Source of the DNA: Enoplolaimus lenunculus
Taxonomy: Eukaryota; Nematoda; Enoplea; Enoplida; Thoracostomopsidae
Length of the DNA stretch: 64,000 bases
Direction of reading: 5' to 3'
NCBI GenBank assembly: GCA_030248215.1
Contig: JASANG010000997.1
Location: forward strand, 62,001-126,000
Part shown: piece by piece, positions 11,430-20,992 of the stretch
Position numbering within the stretch: the stretch's first letter is position 1
Layout: each line of letters begins with the position of its first letter
Notes under the pieces: generated by a model
What the model was told of the DNA's origin: nothing
Databases searched by the model: none
What the model saw: the letters and a program-made list of their open reading frames with translations, nothing else
Program-made: the position numbers and the translations under genes

Positions 11430-11804
11430 ATGGATTATCATACTAGCGCTTGTGGACTACCCCTGCCAAATTCTATCAACTCCCGTCGACACCCAAAACA
11501 TTGTGTGCGCACAAACACCGTCTATAGGGAACTAAACCTTGAAGAACCGCTTTACACAAACTCAGAACTGACTGGACAGCCCATCCACAATCAATTGGCC
11601 GTGCGTACAGGGATTTGCTTTAAGGATCTAACGCAACAGGATCCTGTGGCTCGTAGTGCCTTTCCACATCAGAGCGTGCGTATCTCAGGTACAGAAACTA
11701 AATTTCTCAGCATCACAAGCTGTGGTCGCATTGGTATCTTGACACCGCCCCTGATCTTAACATGGGTCATAGCTTTTCAAAAATTGTGTTTTGAATACTT
11801 TTAA
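11430..11804 (+). other. unrecognised open frame, 124 codons
   Basis: The region 11310..11740 is GC-richer than its surroundings and open in one frame (start MDYHTSACGLPLPN, later ELTGQPIHNQLAVRTG). I see no domain, signal peptide or splice sites. The end overlaps a MITE terminus (CCCCTGATCTTAACATGGG near 11750). It could be a gene fragment or a decayed mobile element; coding status is doubtful. Confidence 0.2.
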
Positions 11805-11979
11805 AGTAATACTAAATGTCTTCTACGCTTATAGTCGTTACAACCTACATTGAAACTAGCAATACTTTATTTTATCCATGCCTCGTACTACTCTTGCCAC
11901 GAAGCCTATTAAAGTCTACTAGAAAAAAAATTAATGGATGTTGATGGCTTAATGAGATTAATTCATGTATAGCAAAATT

Positions 11980-12181
11980 AGCCAATGTATAGAACAGGGC
12001 CGGAACAGTAGTATAAGCGTATTCCTAAGCCTAAGCCTAAGCCTATGCCTAAACGTATGAATGAGCCTGTTCCTAAGCCTAAGCGCAAGCCTAAGCCTAA
12101 GCAAAAAATAGTCTAAAGGTTAAACTGACTCTACTGTAGCCCCTCCGGAAAACGATCCGGCCCTGTTCTATACATGGGCCG
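11980..12181 (-). mobile_element. TTAGGC-array MITE, copy 4
   Basis: GCCAATGTATAGAACAGGGC and CCTGTTCTATACATGGGCC frame two arrays separated by CGTATGAATGAGCCTG. Confidence 0.88.
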
Positions 12182-12486
12182 ACAAATTGATATCGCCCTC
12201 AGATCCTTTATAGTTTTGATTCGGTACGTTGTAAGATTAATATGTTTGCCTGAGTCTAATGAAACAATTTTGTTTTACTTCATAATAATCTTGCAAACAC
12301 TTAATGCGTTGCACGAATCATTACAATTATTTCAGAGCCTTGGCTTACATATCGCAGCCAATATAATATTTGATTTCAACTCTGGTGCATTTTACTTCCT
12401 CATCCATACAGGGTTAGGCTTCGGATTAAGGAAGGGCGTACCTATGCCTATGTTTTTAGTCAATGCTTGAGCCTAAACGCGAACAC

Positions 12487-12640
12487 GTGGCCAGAGGGGG
12501 GAGGTTGGAAAGCTCAGCCCCCAGAGAGAATTTTGGTCCCTTAGAAATGTTTTATGTTTGGTAGTATCGTCATCAAAAATTCGTGTATGATCATCTTCAA
12601 AAATGTTTATTCCCCCTAGCAACGTGAGCTGGCTACAATC
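12487..12640. repeat. GTAGCCAGCTCACCTTG repeat, copy 2
   Basis: Reverse orientation: CGTGGCCAGAGGGGGGAGG to GCAACGTGAGCTGGCTAC. Confidence 0.6.
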
Positions 12641-12802
12641 ATGCCGAAAACTTAAATGCCGTTGAAAATATACAAGAGTTTTGGTTTATTTCCATTAGGT
12701 ATTACTGTAATAAAAAGCTTTCATGAAACAATGGATACAATAAAAGAGTAGAGAATTACACTAAAATCTCGAAGAAATAATAAACTGGCAGGTTTATTTA
12801 TA

Positions 12803-13083
12803 ACCTTATGGGTTGCTCTATATTTCTGTTGACCTCCGGTGCCGTCCGGCATTGTGCGTCGCCGTCCGTCACTCCTACGGCGCTGTCCGTCACTCGTACG
12901 GCGCTGTCCGTCACTCGTACGGCGCTGTCCGTCACCGTCCATCATCCGTATGGCGCCGTCCGTCACCATCAGTCACTGTCCGTCACCGTGCGGTATCGTA
13001 ACGTGAACTACACACGTAAAATACCGTATGGTGACGTACGATGACGTACGGCGACACATGATAAGCATAGCGCAACCCTTAGG
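12803..13083. mobile_element. GTCCGTCACCG MITE, copy 1
   Basis: CCTTATGGGTTGCTCTATAT and AAGCATAGCGCAACCCTTAG form the ends. The centre is an array of CGTCCGTCACTCGTACGGCG-type units (~18 bp) followed by inverted counterparts. Confidence 0.8.
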
Positions 13084-13222
13084 ATGACGCTATATTTGTC
13101 GTGTGACGTCGTCCGGTGTGGCAGTTTAATTTTTCCCAAATTATGCGACGCCATACGGAATTTCGTATGCGTTGCCTTACCGCATAGAAAAGTCGTTAAA
13201 AAAGCATAGTGTCACCCTTAAA
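13076..13222. mobile_element. GTCCGTCACCG MITE, adjacent copy 2
   Basis: CCTTAGGATGACGCTATATT and AAAGCATAGTGTCACCCTTA; it shares its first bases with the end of the previous copy, so the two stand head to tail. Confidence 0.7.
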
Positions 13223-13302
13223 ATCTATTTTTAAATTCTAAGAATATTGGAATTTGATTCCAAAAGCTCAAAACTTTCATAAAATAAAAATTAATTGCAG
13301 AA

Positions 13303-13371
13303 ACGTTTTACATGCTGAAATTCTTAGGGGCAACTCTGTCTACGCTTGTGTCCTGGTATGTGATTAACGGT
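13303..13371 (+). other. possible upstream exon of the 13737 gene
   Basis: A 69-bp stretch between an AATTGCAG acceptor-like site and a strong donor (AACG|GTGAGT) is open in one frame and contains ATG CTG AAA TTC starting MLKFLGATLSTLVSWYVIN. Spliced to the TTTCAG at 13692 it would give only a short upstream ORF. It is therefore either a 5' untranslated exon or chance splice signals. Confidence 0.25.
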
Positions 13372-13433
13372 GAGTAAAACAAAGTTGTATCCTCATTTCA
13401 GAAGAAACAGAAAATATTCATGCGGCAAAGTGT

Positions 13434-13557
13434 TTTGCAAAGTCCACAATATCATGCGTACACCAAGTGACTTTTGAGGGAGCAGTGTGCAGCAGCGCAC
13501 TGAAGCTTTTTTGGCTTTAATCCCCTGGTGTACGCATGATATTGTGGAATTTGCATT
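13434..13557. mobile_element. CTTCAGTGTCC MITE, minimal copy
   Basis: TCCACAATATCATGCGTACA and TGTACGCATGATATTGTGGA with one internal unit (GCACTGAAGCTTTTTTGGC). It shows the ancestral or contracted length, about 124 bp. Confidence 0.85.
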
Positions 13558-13649
13558 AAAAATTGCAGAGTAACATCGTATTTCTGACTGATTTCAATTC
13601 TGTACGCGTAAACAAACACACGCCGCGCTACCGTAACAGCACTGACAAA

Positions 13650-13680
13650 ATAGAAAATACTCATGCGAGAAAGGGTTACA
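13650..13680 (-). repeat. TTAA MITE end fragment
   Basis: AATAGAAAATACTCATGCG and GAGAAAGGGTTA match the terminal 35 bp of the family. A second partial match, GAAAATATTCATGCGGC, occurs at 13410, just left of the CTTCAGTGTCC-type element. Confidence 0.45.
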
Positions 13681-13736
13681 ATTTAAATTTCAGGGAAAAT
13701 TTTATTTAAATTTACGTCAGCATAAAACCGTAAGCA

Positions 13737-13997
13737 ATGTTATCTACAAATTTGAGTATCACGTTATTTTTGGTAGCATTTACTGTGGCGTGTGTCACTG
13801 AAGTAGCATACACCGCGATTCCATCGGCATTTATTAAATGGGCCCAAACGCATAACAACGACCACGAAAGTCCGCGGCTGATCCGGAACCGGGGCTCATA
13901 CGTCAGTTACTCATCGTATGTTGATTGTTCAAGACGGCCTCAGTTGTGTGCCGGTGGCAGAAGAAGGTTTAAACGACAGGAAAATTTCAGCAAATAA
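13737..13997 (+). CDS. small secreted peptide precursor, 86 aa
   Basis: The N-terminus MLSTNLSITLFLVAFTVACV forms a clear signal peptide. The mature region has a Ser/Tyr-rich run (SYVSYSSYVDC), two Cys six residues apart (CSRRPQLC), then AGGRRRFKR. The Gly before RRR would allow a C-terminally amidated, disulfide-closed peptide. A polyadenylation signal AATAAA follows at 14072. Upstream, 13303..13371 looks like an exon (acceptor TTGCAG, donor CGGTGAGT) that might be a 5' leader, with a matching acceptor TTTCAG at 13692. No family is recognised. A secreted signalling or defence peptide is the inference. Confidence 0.6.
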   Translation: MLSTNLSITLFLVAFTVACVTEVAYTAIPSAFIKWAQTHNNDHESPRLIRNRGSYVSYSSYVDCSRRPQLCAGGRRRFKRQENFSK

Positions 13998-14071
13998 TGA
14001 TTTGAAGTTTTGATGGACACAGGAAATAATCATTGAAATGATTTCGAATATTGTATTATAGCGTGGTTTAA

Positions 14072-14077
14072 AATAAA
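14072..14077 (+). terminator. polyadenylation signal
   Basis: AATAAA lies about 75 bp after the stop codon of the 13737..13997 precursor, in AT-rich sequence, at a suitable distance for its 3' end. Confidence 0.55.
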
Positions 14078-14106
14078 GATACGTTTTAAACTTCTATTGC
14101 GTTTTT

Positions 14107-14359
14107 CGGCCCATGTAAAGATTAGGTGCGGAATGCTTTTCTGTGAGACTGCAATTTAGAAAAATTTTTTTCTTTGCCTTAGGCTTAGGTTAATGCAAGG
14201 TTTCCGCTAATTCTTACGCTTAGTCTTACGCGTAGACACAAATGTCAGATTATTCTTACGTTTAGGCTTAGGCATTGGTGCAAGCTCATTCTTACGCTTA
14301 GGCTTAAATTTAGGAATATGTTAATGCTATTGTTACCGCCCTGTTTTAAACATTGGCCC
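14107..14359 (+). mobile_element. TTAGGC-array MITE, copy 5
   Basis: GGCCCATGTAAAGATTAGGT and TAAACATTGGCCCG bound degenerate hexamers interrupted by TCTTACGC spacers. Confidence 0.8.
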
Positions 14360-14642
14360 GTTTTGTGAGACAAAAAATTATAGCAGTATTGAAATTTCTT
14401 TTTGTATCGAAAAAATTTCATTTCTGGCGTCGTTAAATACGATTTTGGTCAAATTTTATGGTTGTTTCTGAACCCGAAAGAAAAAATAAGGATTGGTAAA
14501 TGTGGTTTGCGGGTAATTTAATTTTTCGCTTGTTTATCCGCTGATAAATAATTTATGCAAATACAGTTCGGGCTGGGTGGCTAAATCTATGCAAAATAAT
14601 TGCCACATATATACACATATACCGCAATATGAAGCTGTCAGA

Positions 14643-14740
14643 ACAGCCGACCACATGGTGTAGTGGTATCATGCTTGACTTGAGTACAAGAGTGCCAAGG
14701 ACTGATACTCGACGTGTCCCTGGGTCGTGCAGACCGTATA
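14643..14740 (+). repeat. tRNA-like (SINE head) sequence
   Basis: CCACATGGTGTAGTGGTATC resembles the start and A box of a tRNA-Glu/Asp type molecule, and GTGTCCCTGGGTCGTGC gives a poor B box. There is no complete cloverleaf, so an old SINE head is more likely than a gene. Confidence 0.35.
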
Positions 14741-15049
14741 GTTCCAATAGCAGCTATAGAATTCCTCTCGAACCAAGCCAGCGAGGAATCAAACAGTTTT
14801 TTGTTACAATTCCGATCCAAAATTTAGAATTGCAGCAGTGGTTACAAATATAAATAAGCCATCGCGAACGGAGCGCACTACAAACGTCAGACAATATTTT
14901 GAATAACATTTCAAGACAAGCTTTAATTTTGGATTGCCACATTTTTAATATTAAGTCATACTCAAAACTCTCAAATTTGGGACCTTTAACCTCGGGGCCA
15001 ATTGATGGTTTTGAAGTGCTGAGGCCGGCCCTGGTGGCGGTGATACTCG

Positions 15050-15215
15050 AGTGCGTAGCCAGAGAAGGGCCAGGGCGGCTGAGCAGCCTTCAATGGATAA
15101 ATTTTGCCCTTTTACAGCGAAATTTTAAACTTGCTCGTAACTCATCGAAAATTTTTGTATGCCCCTTCTGAAAATTTTTATCTCCTTCTAGCAAGGTAAG
15201 CTACCTATACTGACT
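15050..15215. repeat. GTAGCCAGCTCACCTTG repeat, copy 3
   Basis: CGTAGCCAGAGAAGGGCC to AGCAAGGTAAGCTACC in reverse orientation; it accounts for the minus and plus open stretches here. Confidence 0.5.
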
Positions 15216-15321
15216 TGGTGACATTTTGGACCTAAGAGTGGGCCGTAGTCGTTAAGTTTTGAGCGTATTTCATCTGCGCTCGAAGCGTGTAAATTCTTTG
15301 CCATTTTGTCATACAAGTTTC

Positions 15322-15486
15322 GGCCAATGTTACCCTAAAGGACGTAGCAGTATATTAAACGTATTCCTAAAGCGTTGTAAAAGTGTGTTCCTAAACCTAA
15401 GCCTAAACAAAAAATGCAATCTTTGAATCTAAACTTACTCTAGACCCACCAGAAAACCTGGACGCCCCTAAATGTAACATGGGCCC
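15322..15486 (-). mobile_element. TTAGGC-array MITE, GGGGCGTCC subfamily, copy 1
   Basis: GGCCAATGTTACCCTAAAGG and CTGGACGCCCCTAAATG followed by ACATGGGCCC; a short array. Confidence 0.78.
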
Positions 15487-15921
15487 AAGTTTCAAATAAA
15501 CGCTACAATTATGTTGGTATCAGTTGTTTGCGTAAATTTTCACGTATCGAATTTTGCACAACTGTCAATTAAACACACACGCTTACGGCGTCACCGCCCT
15601 AAACCGACAATGCCGCGAACCAGAAAAACTTTGGCGAAATTAATATTTTCAAAAATATTTTGAAACCCAAATGAATACACCTGATGGTGGTGTAATGGCA
15701 TTCAAATAAACCATATACAAAAAGCACACGTATACTGTAAATCTCCTATGAACACTTCAAATTAACAACCAAACAACACAAAAATACGAAGTTTGCCAGA
15801 TGGATTTGATATAAGCCGGGCTGTTTGTAGCCAGGATTTCAGTTCGAAAGGTTCATGTTGAAAAATTTTTTGTTTGCCTTCTTCACATCCTTTGTTTACA
15901 AAGCCTGATAATACAGCAGAC

Positions 15922-16122
15922 GGCCAACGTAAAGATCACGGGCGGAACGGTGTTCTGTGGGACTAGAAAAGAGTAAGCTTAAGCTTTAGACTAATTTTTT
16001 TGCTTGGCTTAGGCTTAGGCTTAAGTTTAGGCTTAGGAATATGGTGTTTCGTACGCTTGGGCTTAGGCTTTGGCTTAGGAATATGCTTAATACTGTTCCG
16101 CCCTTGTTCTTTACATTGGCCC
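15922..16122 (+). mobile_element. TTAGGC-array MITE, copy 6
   Basis: GGCCAACGTAAAGATCACGG and TTCCGCCCTTGTTCTTTACA; it lies about 90 bp downstream of the stop of the 16593..16213 precursor gene and may overlap its transcript end. Confidence 0.85.
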
Positions 16123-16212
16123 AGTAAGACAGTAAGTGTGCTATTACACGTTTGAGAATATACGGCTGTCAAAATAATTGCGTCAAAATTTCACTGAAAC
16201 CACACTTATCAT

Positions 16213-16593
16213 TCAAATTGTCCCGTTTAACTCGCGTTGCTCATCAGCTCCGTGATGGTCGACGCTATCTTTTAAATACTGCATCCATTGCGGCGACGGT
16301 ATGAACGCGATTCGCTTCGCCAGTGGTGGTTTAGTCTTGTCACCGTTGTTCCGTTCGGATTTTCTGTCTCGAAAAGCCATTCGTTTGTTTGAGGCAGCGT
16401 CCAGCATGTTGATAACCGAGTGTTTGTTGCTCATTCTACGCAGATTTGCCCGAGTTCCATCGATTTCACTAAAAATCCACTCCGGATTAATCTCAAGCGC
16501 GATGGTTTCGCCTACCGCAACCGGTTGTTGATTGGCTAATATGGCAAGTGTGAACACTGCTAGTAAAGCTGAGATGCAGTTTAGAGTTATCAT
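16213..16593 (-). CDS. secreted peptide precursor with dibasic sites, 126 aa
   Basis: The protein begins MITLNCISALLAVFTLAILA, a good signal peptide, followed by a pro-region (ETIALEINPEWIFSEIDGTR). Dibasic sites RR, KR (SNKR) and KR (PLAKR) split it into segments. The C-terminal product would start IAFIPSPQWMQYLKDSVDHH and run to the stop. There are no Cys in the mature part, unlike the other two precursors. The layout is that of a neuropeptide prohormone; I recognise no family motif and no repeated or amidated (GKR) peptide. It is transcribed opposite to the two upstream precursors. Confidence 0.6.
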   Translation of the reverse strand: MITLNCISALLAVFTLAILANQQPVAVGETIALEINPEWIFSEIDGTRANLRRMSNKHSVINMLDAASNKRMAFRDRKSERNNGDKTKPPLAKRIAFIPSPQWMQYLKDSVDHHGADEQRELNGTI

Positions 16594-16661
16594 TGTTTAT
16601 TGACTATTGTTAGACCATTTATTCTCTAAATCTTTTCTAAACGATATATGTTTGGTTATCA

Positions 16662-16760
16662 GGGTACAATCAAAGGTCTGCTTCCGGTTCCGGCTCCGGC
16701 AGAAAATCGGCCGCCGGCTCCGTCTCCGGTGGAATTTTGGCCGGAGGTTCCAGGTTATAT
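16662..16760. repeat. CTCCGG-rich MITE, fragment
   Basis: AGGGTACAATCAAAGGTCTG and GGCTCCGGCAGAAAATCGGC match the left end of the 25675 element. Weaker matches are at 17450 and 53935. Confidence 0.6.
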
Positions 16761-17133
16761 GCTGAGTTATCTATAGCACATATTGCTAGCAAAGGTGTAA
16801 GCCGGATATGTTGCCTGGTGGCTGGTTATGCACTATTGTAGTCATCCCAGTGCTGAAGATCCGTGACAGTTCCAGAAACTGAGTTTCAACCGGTGCTCAC
16901 ACCCATCTTCCTATGAAACGTCCGCAATTTCCATAGAAACTAAGCAGGTTTCAAAAAATCCGTTAAGAATCAGTCGTGGATCCGGACACTTCTGATGGAT
17001 GTGTCTGAGCACAAAATTTTGCGACTCGATCCATGTTGGAGTTTCTACCACTGTGTGGCTGTCCCTTTAATTTACCAGTGTTGAAACGTAGCCTAAAATT
17101 GTTTTATAAGCTTATCGTGAAGCTATAGTGCTA

Positions 17134-17311
17134 CACTGCAAAAAAATGGTGAATCAAATTGACTCTCTTCGAAATAGGCTTTTCCTGACTACACAAAGTC
17201 TTCTCTGTGAATTGAATTTGACTAAAGCGGAGTCGAATTTTGACTCAGTTCGTGTAGTCAGGAAAAGCCTATTTCGGAGAGAGTCAATTTGACTCACCAT
17301 TTTTTGCAGTC
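17134..17311. mobile_element. TA-flanked palindromic MITE, copy 3
   Basis: 178 bp, TA on both sides. Both arms are of the TTTTCCTGA type: AGGCTTTTCCTGACTAC on the left, GTAGTCAGGAAAAGCCT on the right. Confidence 0.85.
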
Positions 17312-17744
17312 TATTGAGAGTTATTTAGTTACACGTTGTGCCTTATATACATTTCAGAATACGGGCATCGGATTTCTACTGGTAAAAAATTAAGAAAAGA
17401 ATCATTTGAAGGTAAAACGTATTTTTTGAATATTTACTCATTATGGTACAACCACAGGTCTGCGACTTCCGACTCCAGCAGAAAATCATATTCTGGTTAC
17501 GTGGTTACGGTAGTTTTTTTGCCCAAAATTTTAGGTAAATTCGCTAATGAAATTTTTCGATTTGTTTTTGTGAAAATTGCGCTGTTGGGTTTAACGGGAC
17601 TGTTTTAAGGGCAGAAATGGTCCTTGCGATAACGGCTTTTAGGGTGGCCATAGGTGGATCCATGACAGATTCAGTAGCAGCCTGTGAATAAACGCATCGC
17701 GAACAAAAAATTGTCAAGTATTAAATCGAAATAAGCTTCGAGTC

Positions 17745-17842
17745 GGACGCAGACCCGTACCCAGCTCACCTTGCCGGGGGGGGGGGCAAAAATTTTCCAG
17801 GGAGCTAATCCCCCTGGCCGCTCTTGAATACAGGCCCGGTCG
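17745..17842. repeat. GTAGCCAGCTCACCTTG repeat, copy 4
   Basis: CCCGTACCCAGCTCACCTTG, a run of G, then CCCCCTGGCCGCTCTTGAAT. Confidence 0.6.
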
Positions 17843-17974
17843 GACGGCATCTCTTCAAAAATACTCATAACGTCAACGTGTCTTTTTGTGTTGCTACTTA
17901 TCTTTGAACTTCGCTTTACAAATATCATTTTCTCATGTGTCTTACAGATAAGACCAAACTCTGGCGTTGACCAC

Positions 17975-18078
17975 TGACAAGTGTACGAGACCGTATGATT
18001 ACACACAACGCCGGACGGGTGACAGACGGCGCCGGAAGGCATTAAAATAATATAAAAGCATACCGCAACCTTTAGGTT
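17975..18078. repeat. GTCCGTCACCG MITE, right part
   Basis: GCCGGACGGGTGACAGACGG and AAAGCATACCGCAACCTTTA. Confidence 0.55.
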
Positions 18079-18127
18079 CTGGTACGCTTTCCCTACATGT
18101 ACGATTAACGCTCGGACGTTTAGGTTT

Positions 18128-18343
18128 AGGCCCAACCATCGACGTTTTAACAGGTTTACTTAGGTAAACGTTTAGGAACAGTAGTATAAGCATACTCCTA
18201 AGCCTAATGCTACGCCGAATCATAAGCGTAAGGATGGGCTTATTCCTAAGCCTAAGCCTAAGCCTAAGCAAAAAAGTTAGTGTAAAGCTTAAACTGACTC
18301 TGTTACAGCCACGCCGCGAAACGATCCGGTCCTGTTGTGGGCC
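18128..18343 (-). mobile_element. TTAGGC-array MITE, copy 7
   Basis: Left end GGAACAGTAGTATAAGCAT preceded by a worn terminus, right end ACGATCCGGTCCTGTTGTGG; hexamers near 18200 and 18245. Confidence 0.75.
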
Positions 18344-18351
18344 ACCTGATC

Positions 18352-18612
18352 ATAAAATTGAACCCACGCTCAAAATAATATTTTTGATATTTAAGAAAAA
18401 AGCTCTTACATTTATGAAATATAATCAGCAAGGTGCACTTGAAAAGTATTTCTGTTATAAGATTTCAGAAAACTTTTGAAATAAAGTCTGAAAATAAAAC
18501 GTTTTTCAGTTATTTTTAGAAAAATTGTCTTAAATATCAGAAACACTTTTCAGATTTGCCACAGAGACTACTTGTCTGAACAAAATCAGAAATACTTTTT
18601 TGTGTGCACTGG
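18352..18612. mobile_element. ATATTTCTGATAT MITE, copy 1
   Basis: About 260 bp, shared almost end to end with 62218..62475. CTCAAAATAATATTTTTGAT and CAGAAATACTTTTTTGTGTG form inverted ends; the common centre is GCAAGGTGCACTTGAAAAGT. Confidence 0.8.
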
Positions 18613-19050
18613 TGGAAAAGTACAAGAGTTCATTTTGATTTTGTCCGTTACGTGAATCTCATCGTGTGAACCGTTAACTGATCCCAACCCCATTCTTGAT
18701 GGAACCGTCTCCCGGTTCACTTGACCGTCAAACTTTAATTTCTACCGTGTAGGTGTGTGTACGTCTATCCACACAGTCTTAGAAAACTTCGCTAAGCTTG
18801 AACCTGACCATGCATTTTTATATTAATGAGAAATTAATTTTTCAATACCTTTTGTTTCGCATAAATGATTCAATATTTGAACCAGCTGATCTGCACCAGC
18901 TGATTGAGACAGGCAATCGCCTACTCGCAGGTAAAAAAAACCTCATTTTGCAGTAGGTTGTAGCATTAACACTAATACGTTTGGTGTCTCTTTTGCATCA
19001 CCTGGCAATTGCAGCCCCCCGCTTCGTCAGAAATTTCTAAATATTTGTTA

Positions 19051-19259
19051 CACGGCAAAAAATGGTGAGTCAAATTGACTCCCTCTGAAACAGGCTCTAC
19101 GGGACTACACAAACAGAGTCAAATTCGACTCCGCCAGAGTCAAACGTGCGACTAAGTGAGTCGAAAGTGACTCTGGCGGAGTCTAATTTGACTCAATTTG
19201 TGTAGTCCCGTAGAGCCTGTTTCAGAGGGAGTCAATTTGACTCACCATTTTTTGCAGTG
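19051..19259. mobile_element. TA-flanked palindromic MITE, copy 4
   Basis: 209 bp, TA on both sides. Both arms are of the CTACGGGA type (GGCTCTACGGGACTAC and GTAGTCCCGTAGAGCC) with the matching pair CCCTCTGAAAC and GTTTCAGAGGG. Confidence 0.88.
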
Positions 19260-19411
19260 TAGTGAAACTCATACGGCATCCTCGTATACACAGCTATTTC
19301 CAACAGTGTCGTGGTATGTTTTCATTGGTGGACATTAAGCTGAACCCAATAGTAAGTCAGTGATGCTGTTTCGCGTATTAAATTATAAGTATTTCAATTA
19401 GTAAATTTTGG

Positions 19412-20036
19412 TTGGATTTCTGAAACCCTACTTAAGTATGACTTCATACTAAGTATATGTTAAACAATTACTTGAGCATTTTGTCGTTTTTAAAAGCGTA
19501 CTTAAGTAAATACTAAATTCATTGACCAATTTGATGAGTTACAGAATATCAGTTTAGGTGTTGTAACCATGATGTAACTGAGATTGTAGACTGATCGTGC
19601 GTCTTAATATAAAGCAAAATTAACCCCTTCTCACATTGAGTTGGTTATAGGCAACTCAGCGCAGTGTATATATGTTAAATAATATATATCGCACAGTGTT
19701 TAACAATGGCAACACGTATACATAGTACTAAATCACCACAAGACGTGAGAGCCCCCTCGGGCTCGAGCGTCAAGCTCCTATAACTGAGTGGTGATGGTAT
19801 ACGCCTCCCATTCCAGTCACTGGAGTTCGAATCCTAGCATAAAAGTAGGTCTCAGGGGAATAGAAAATATTCATGAGAGAAAGGGTTCAAGCTTCCCGGT
19901 GATGACACTTGTTGAATTTTGACATTTATTTGTTTTTGTTCAAAACGTTAAGTATTTACTCAAGTCAGCTACTTAAGTAATTACTTAAGTATAACTTAAG
20001 TAAATACTTAAGTAACATTTCGGAAACCCAGCCATT
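19412..20036. mobile_element. TACTTAAGTA MITE interrupted by a TTAA element
   Basis: TGGATTTCTGAAACCCTACT and AACATTTCGGAAACCCAGCC are inverted ends, next to repeated TACTTAAGTA blocks. The TTAA/tRNA element at 19620..19889 is inserted in it. A related fragment (CCATTTTGTCGTTTTTAA) is at 10500. Confidence 0.78.
19620..19889 (-). mobile_element. TTAA-flanked MITE carrying a tRNA-like sequence, copy 1
   Basis: A 270-bp element with ends TTAACCCCTTCTCACATTG and GAGAAAGGGTTCA in reverse orientation to the copies at 39170 and 56646. The centre holds CTCCTATAACTGAGTGGTG (A box) and GGAGTTCGAATCCTAGC (B box), reading plus here. It is inserted inside the TACTTAAGTA element at 19412..20036. TTAA targets and CCC termini are known from piggyBac transposons; no transposase is present. 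Confidence 0.8.
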
Positions 20037-20755
20037 GTTAACTACTTAGCTACTATCACAACAGTATGACATGTTCCCATTGGTGGGCATAAAACCAGAA
20101 CCAGCGGTTGTGAGGTCAGTTTTCAGCGGAAATTTTATGAATATTCTAATTGGCAATTAATACCTGCTAATCCACAAAGCTGTAACGGATTGTTTACAAG
20201 TGACTAGTCGATAAACGTATCTTTGGATTAAAGTTAGCAAAATGTGAAATAGCAAATTTTACATCAACAAAAATATACAAATCTGTTAAAAATACATCTT
20301 CATTCAAAATGTTCAATTAAATCTCTGTGGCAGGAACGGATTTGCGTGGATACCCTGTACCGATCAACCCCCCCCCATAAGACTCAGATAAGATGAAAAT
20401 TTTGTATTAAAATTAAATACAATAATAGCGTTTCGCTTTTCTCTCGTTGCACTCGTTATGTTTTAGTTGCTGCTTGTTTTCACTCCTAATTTCCGAACAA
20501 AGTGTACCGTTCACCTGGCTTTTGGCTGGCTTCGATCTCGTAGCCCCCAAGCACTATCGTATATAAAACCAGTGTAACATAAAACATTTAGCAGATACTT
20601 AAATATAAAACCATCTCGAAATTTGTACAAACATACAAAAAATATTCAAGCTAAGACCCCACCGGACGGGAAATACGGGCCTCGTCTCTGTTCTGTGACA
20701 TGGTCAAATCTGGTGAATTTTTTAAGTAAGTGGCTGTTGCGCGGACCCCTGGTGC
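20037..20755. other. no recognisable feature
   Basis: No frame or repeat that I can place, apart from a short poly-C run near 20372. Confidence 0.45.
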
Positions 20756-20992
20756 CGGCCTATGTTAGTTTTAGGGTCGTCCCGGTTTCTGGTGGGCCTG
20801 TAAAAAAGTAGGCTTACATTCTAGAGTACATTTTTGCCTAGGCTTTGGCTTAGGCTCAGGCTTAGGCTTAGGCTTAGGAATACGCTTTTGCAACGCTTAG
20901 GCTTACGCTTAAAAATACGCTTTTGCAAATCTTAGGCTTACGCTTAGGCTACGAATACGCTTAATCTAACGTCCCTAAAAGTAACATTAGCT
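20756..20992 (+). mobile_element. TTAGGC-array MITE, GGGGCGTCC subfamily, copy 2
   Basis: GTCCCGGTTTCTGGTGGGCC at the left and ACGTCCCTAAAAGTAACATT at the right; three hexamer blocks separated by AATACGCTTTTGCAA. Confidence 0.8.
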
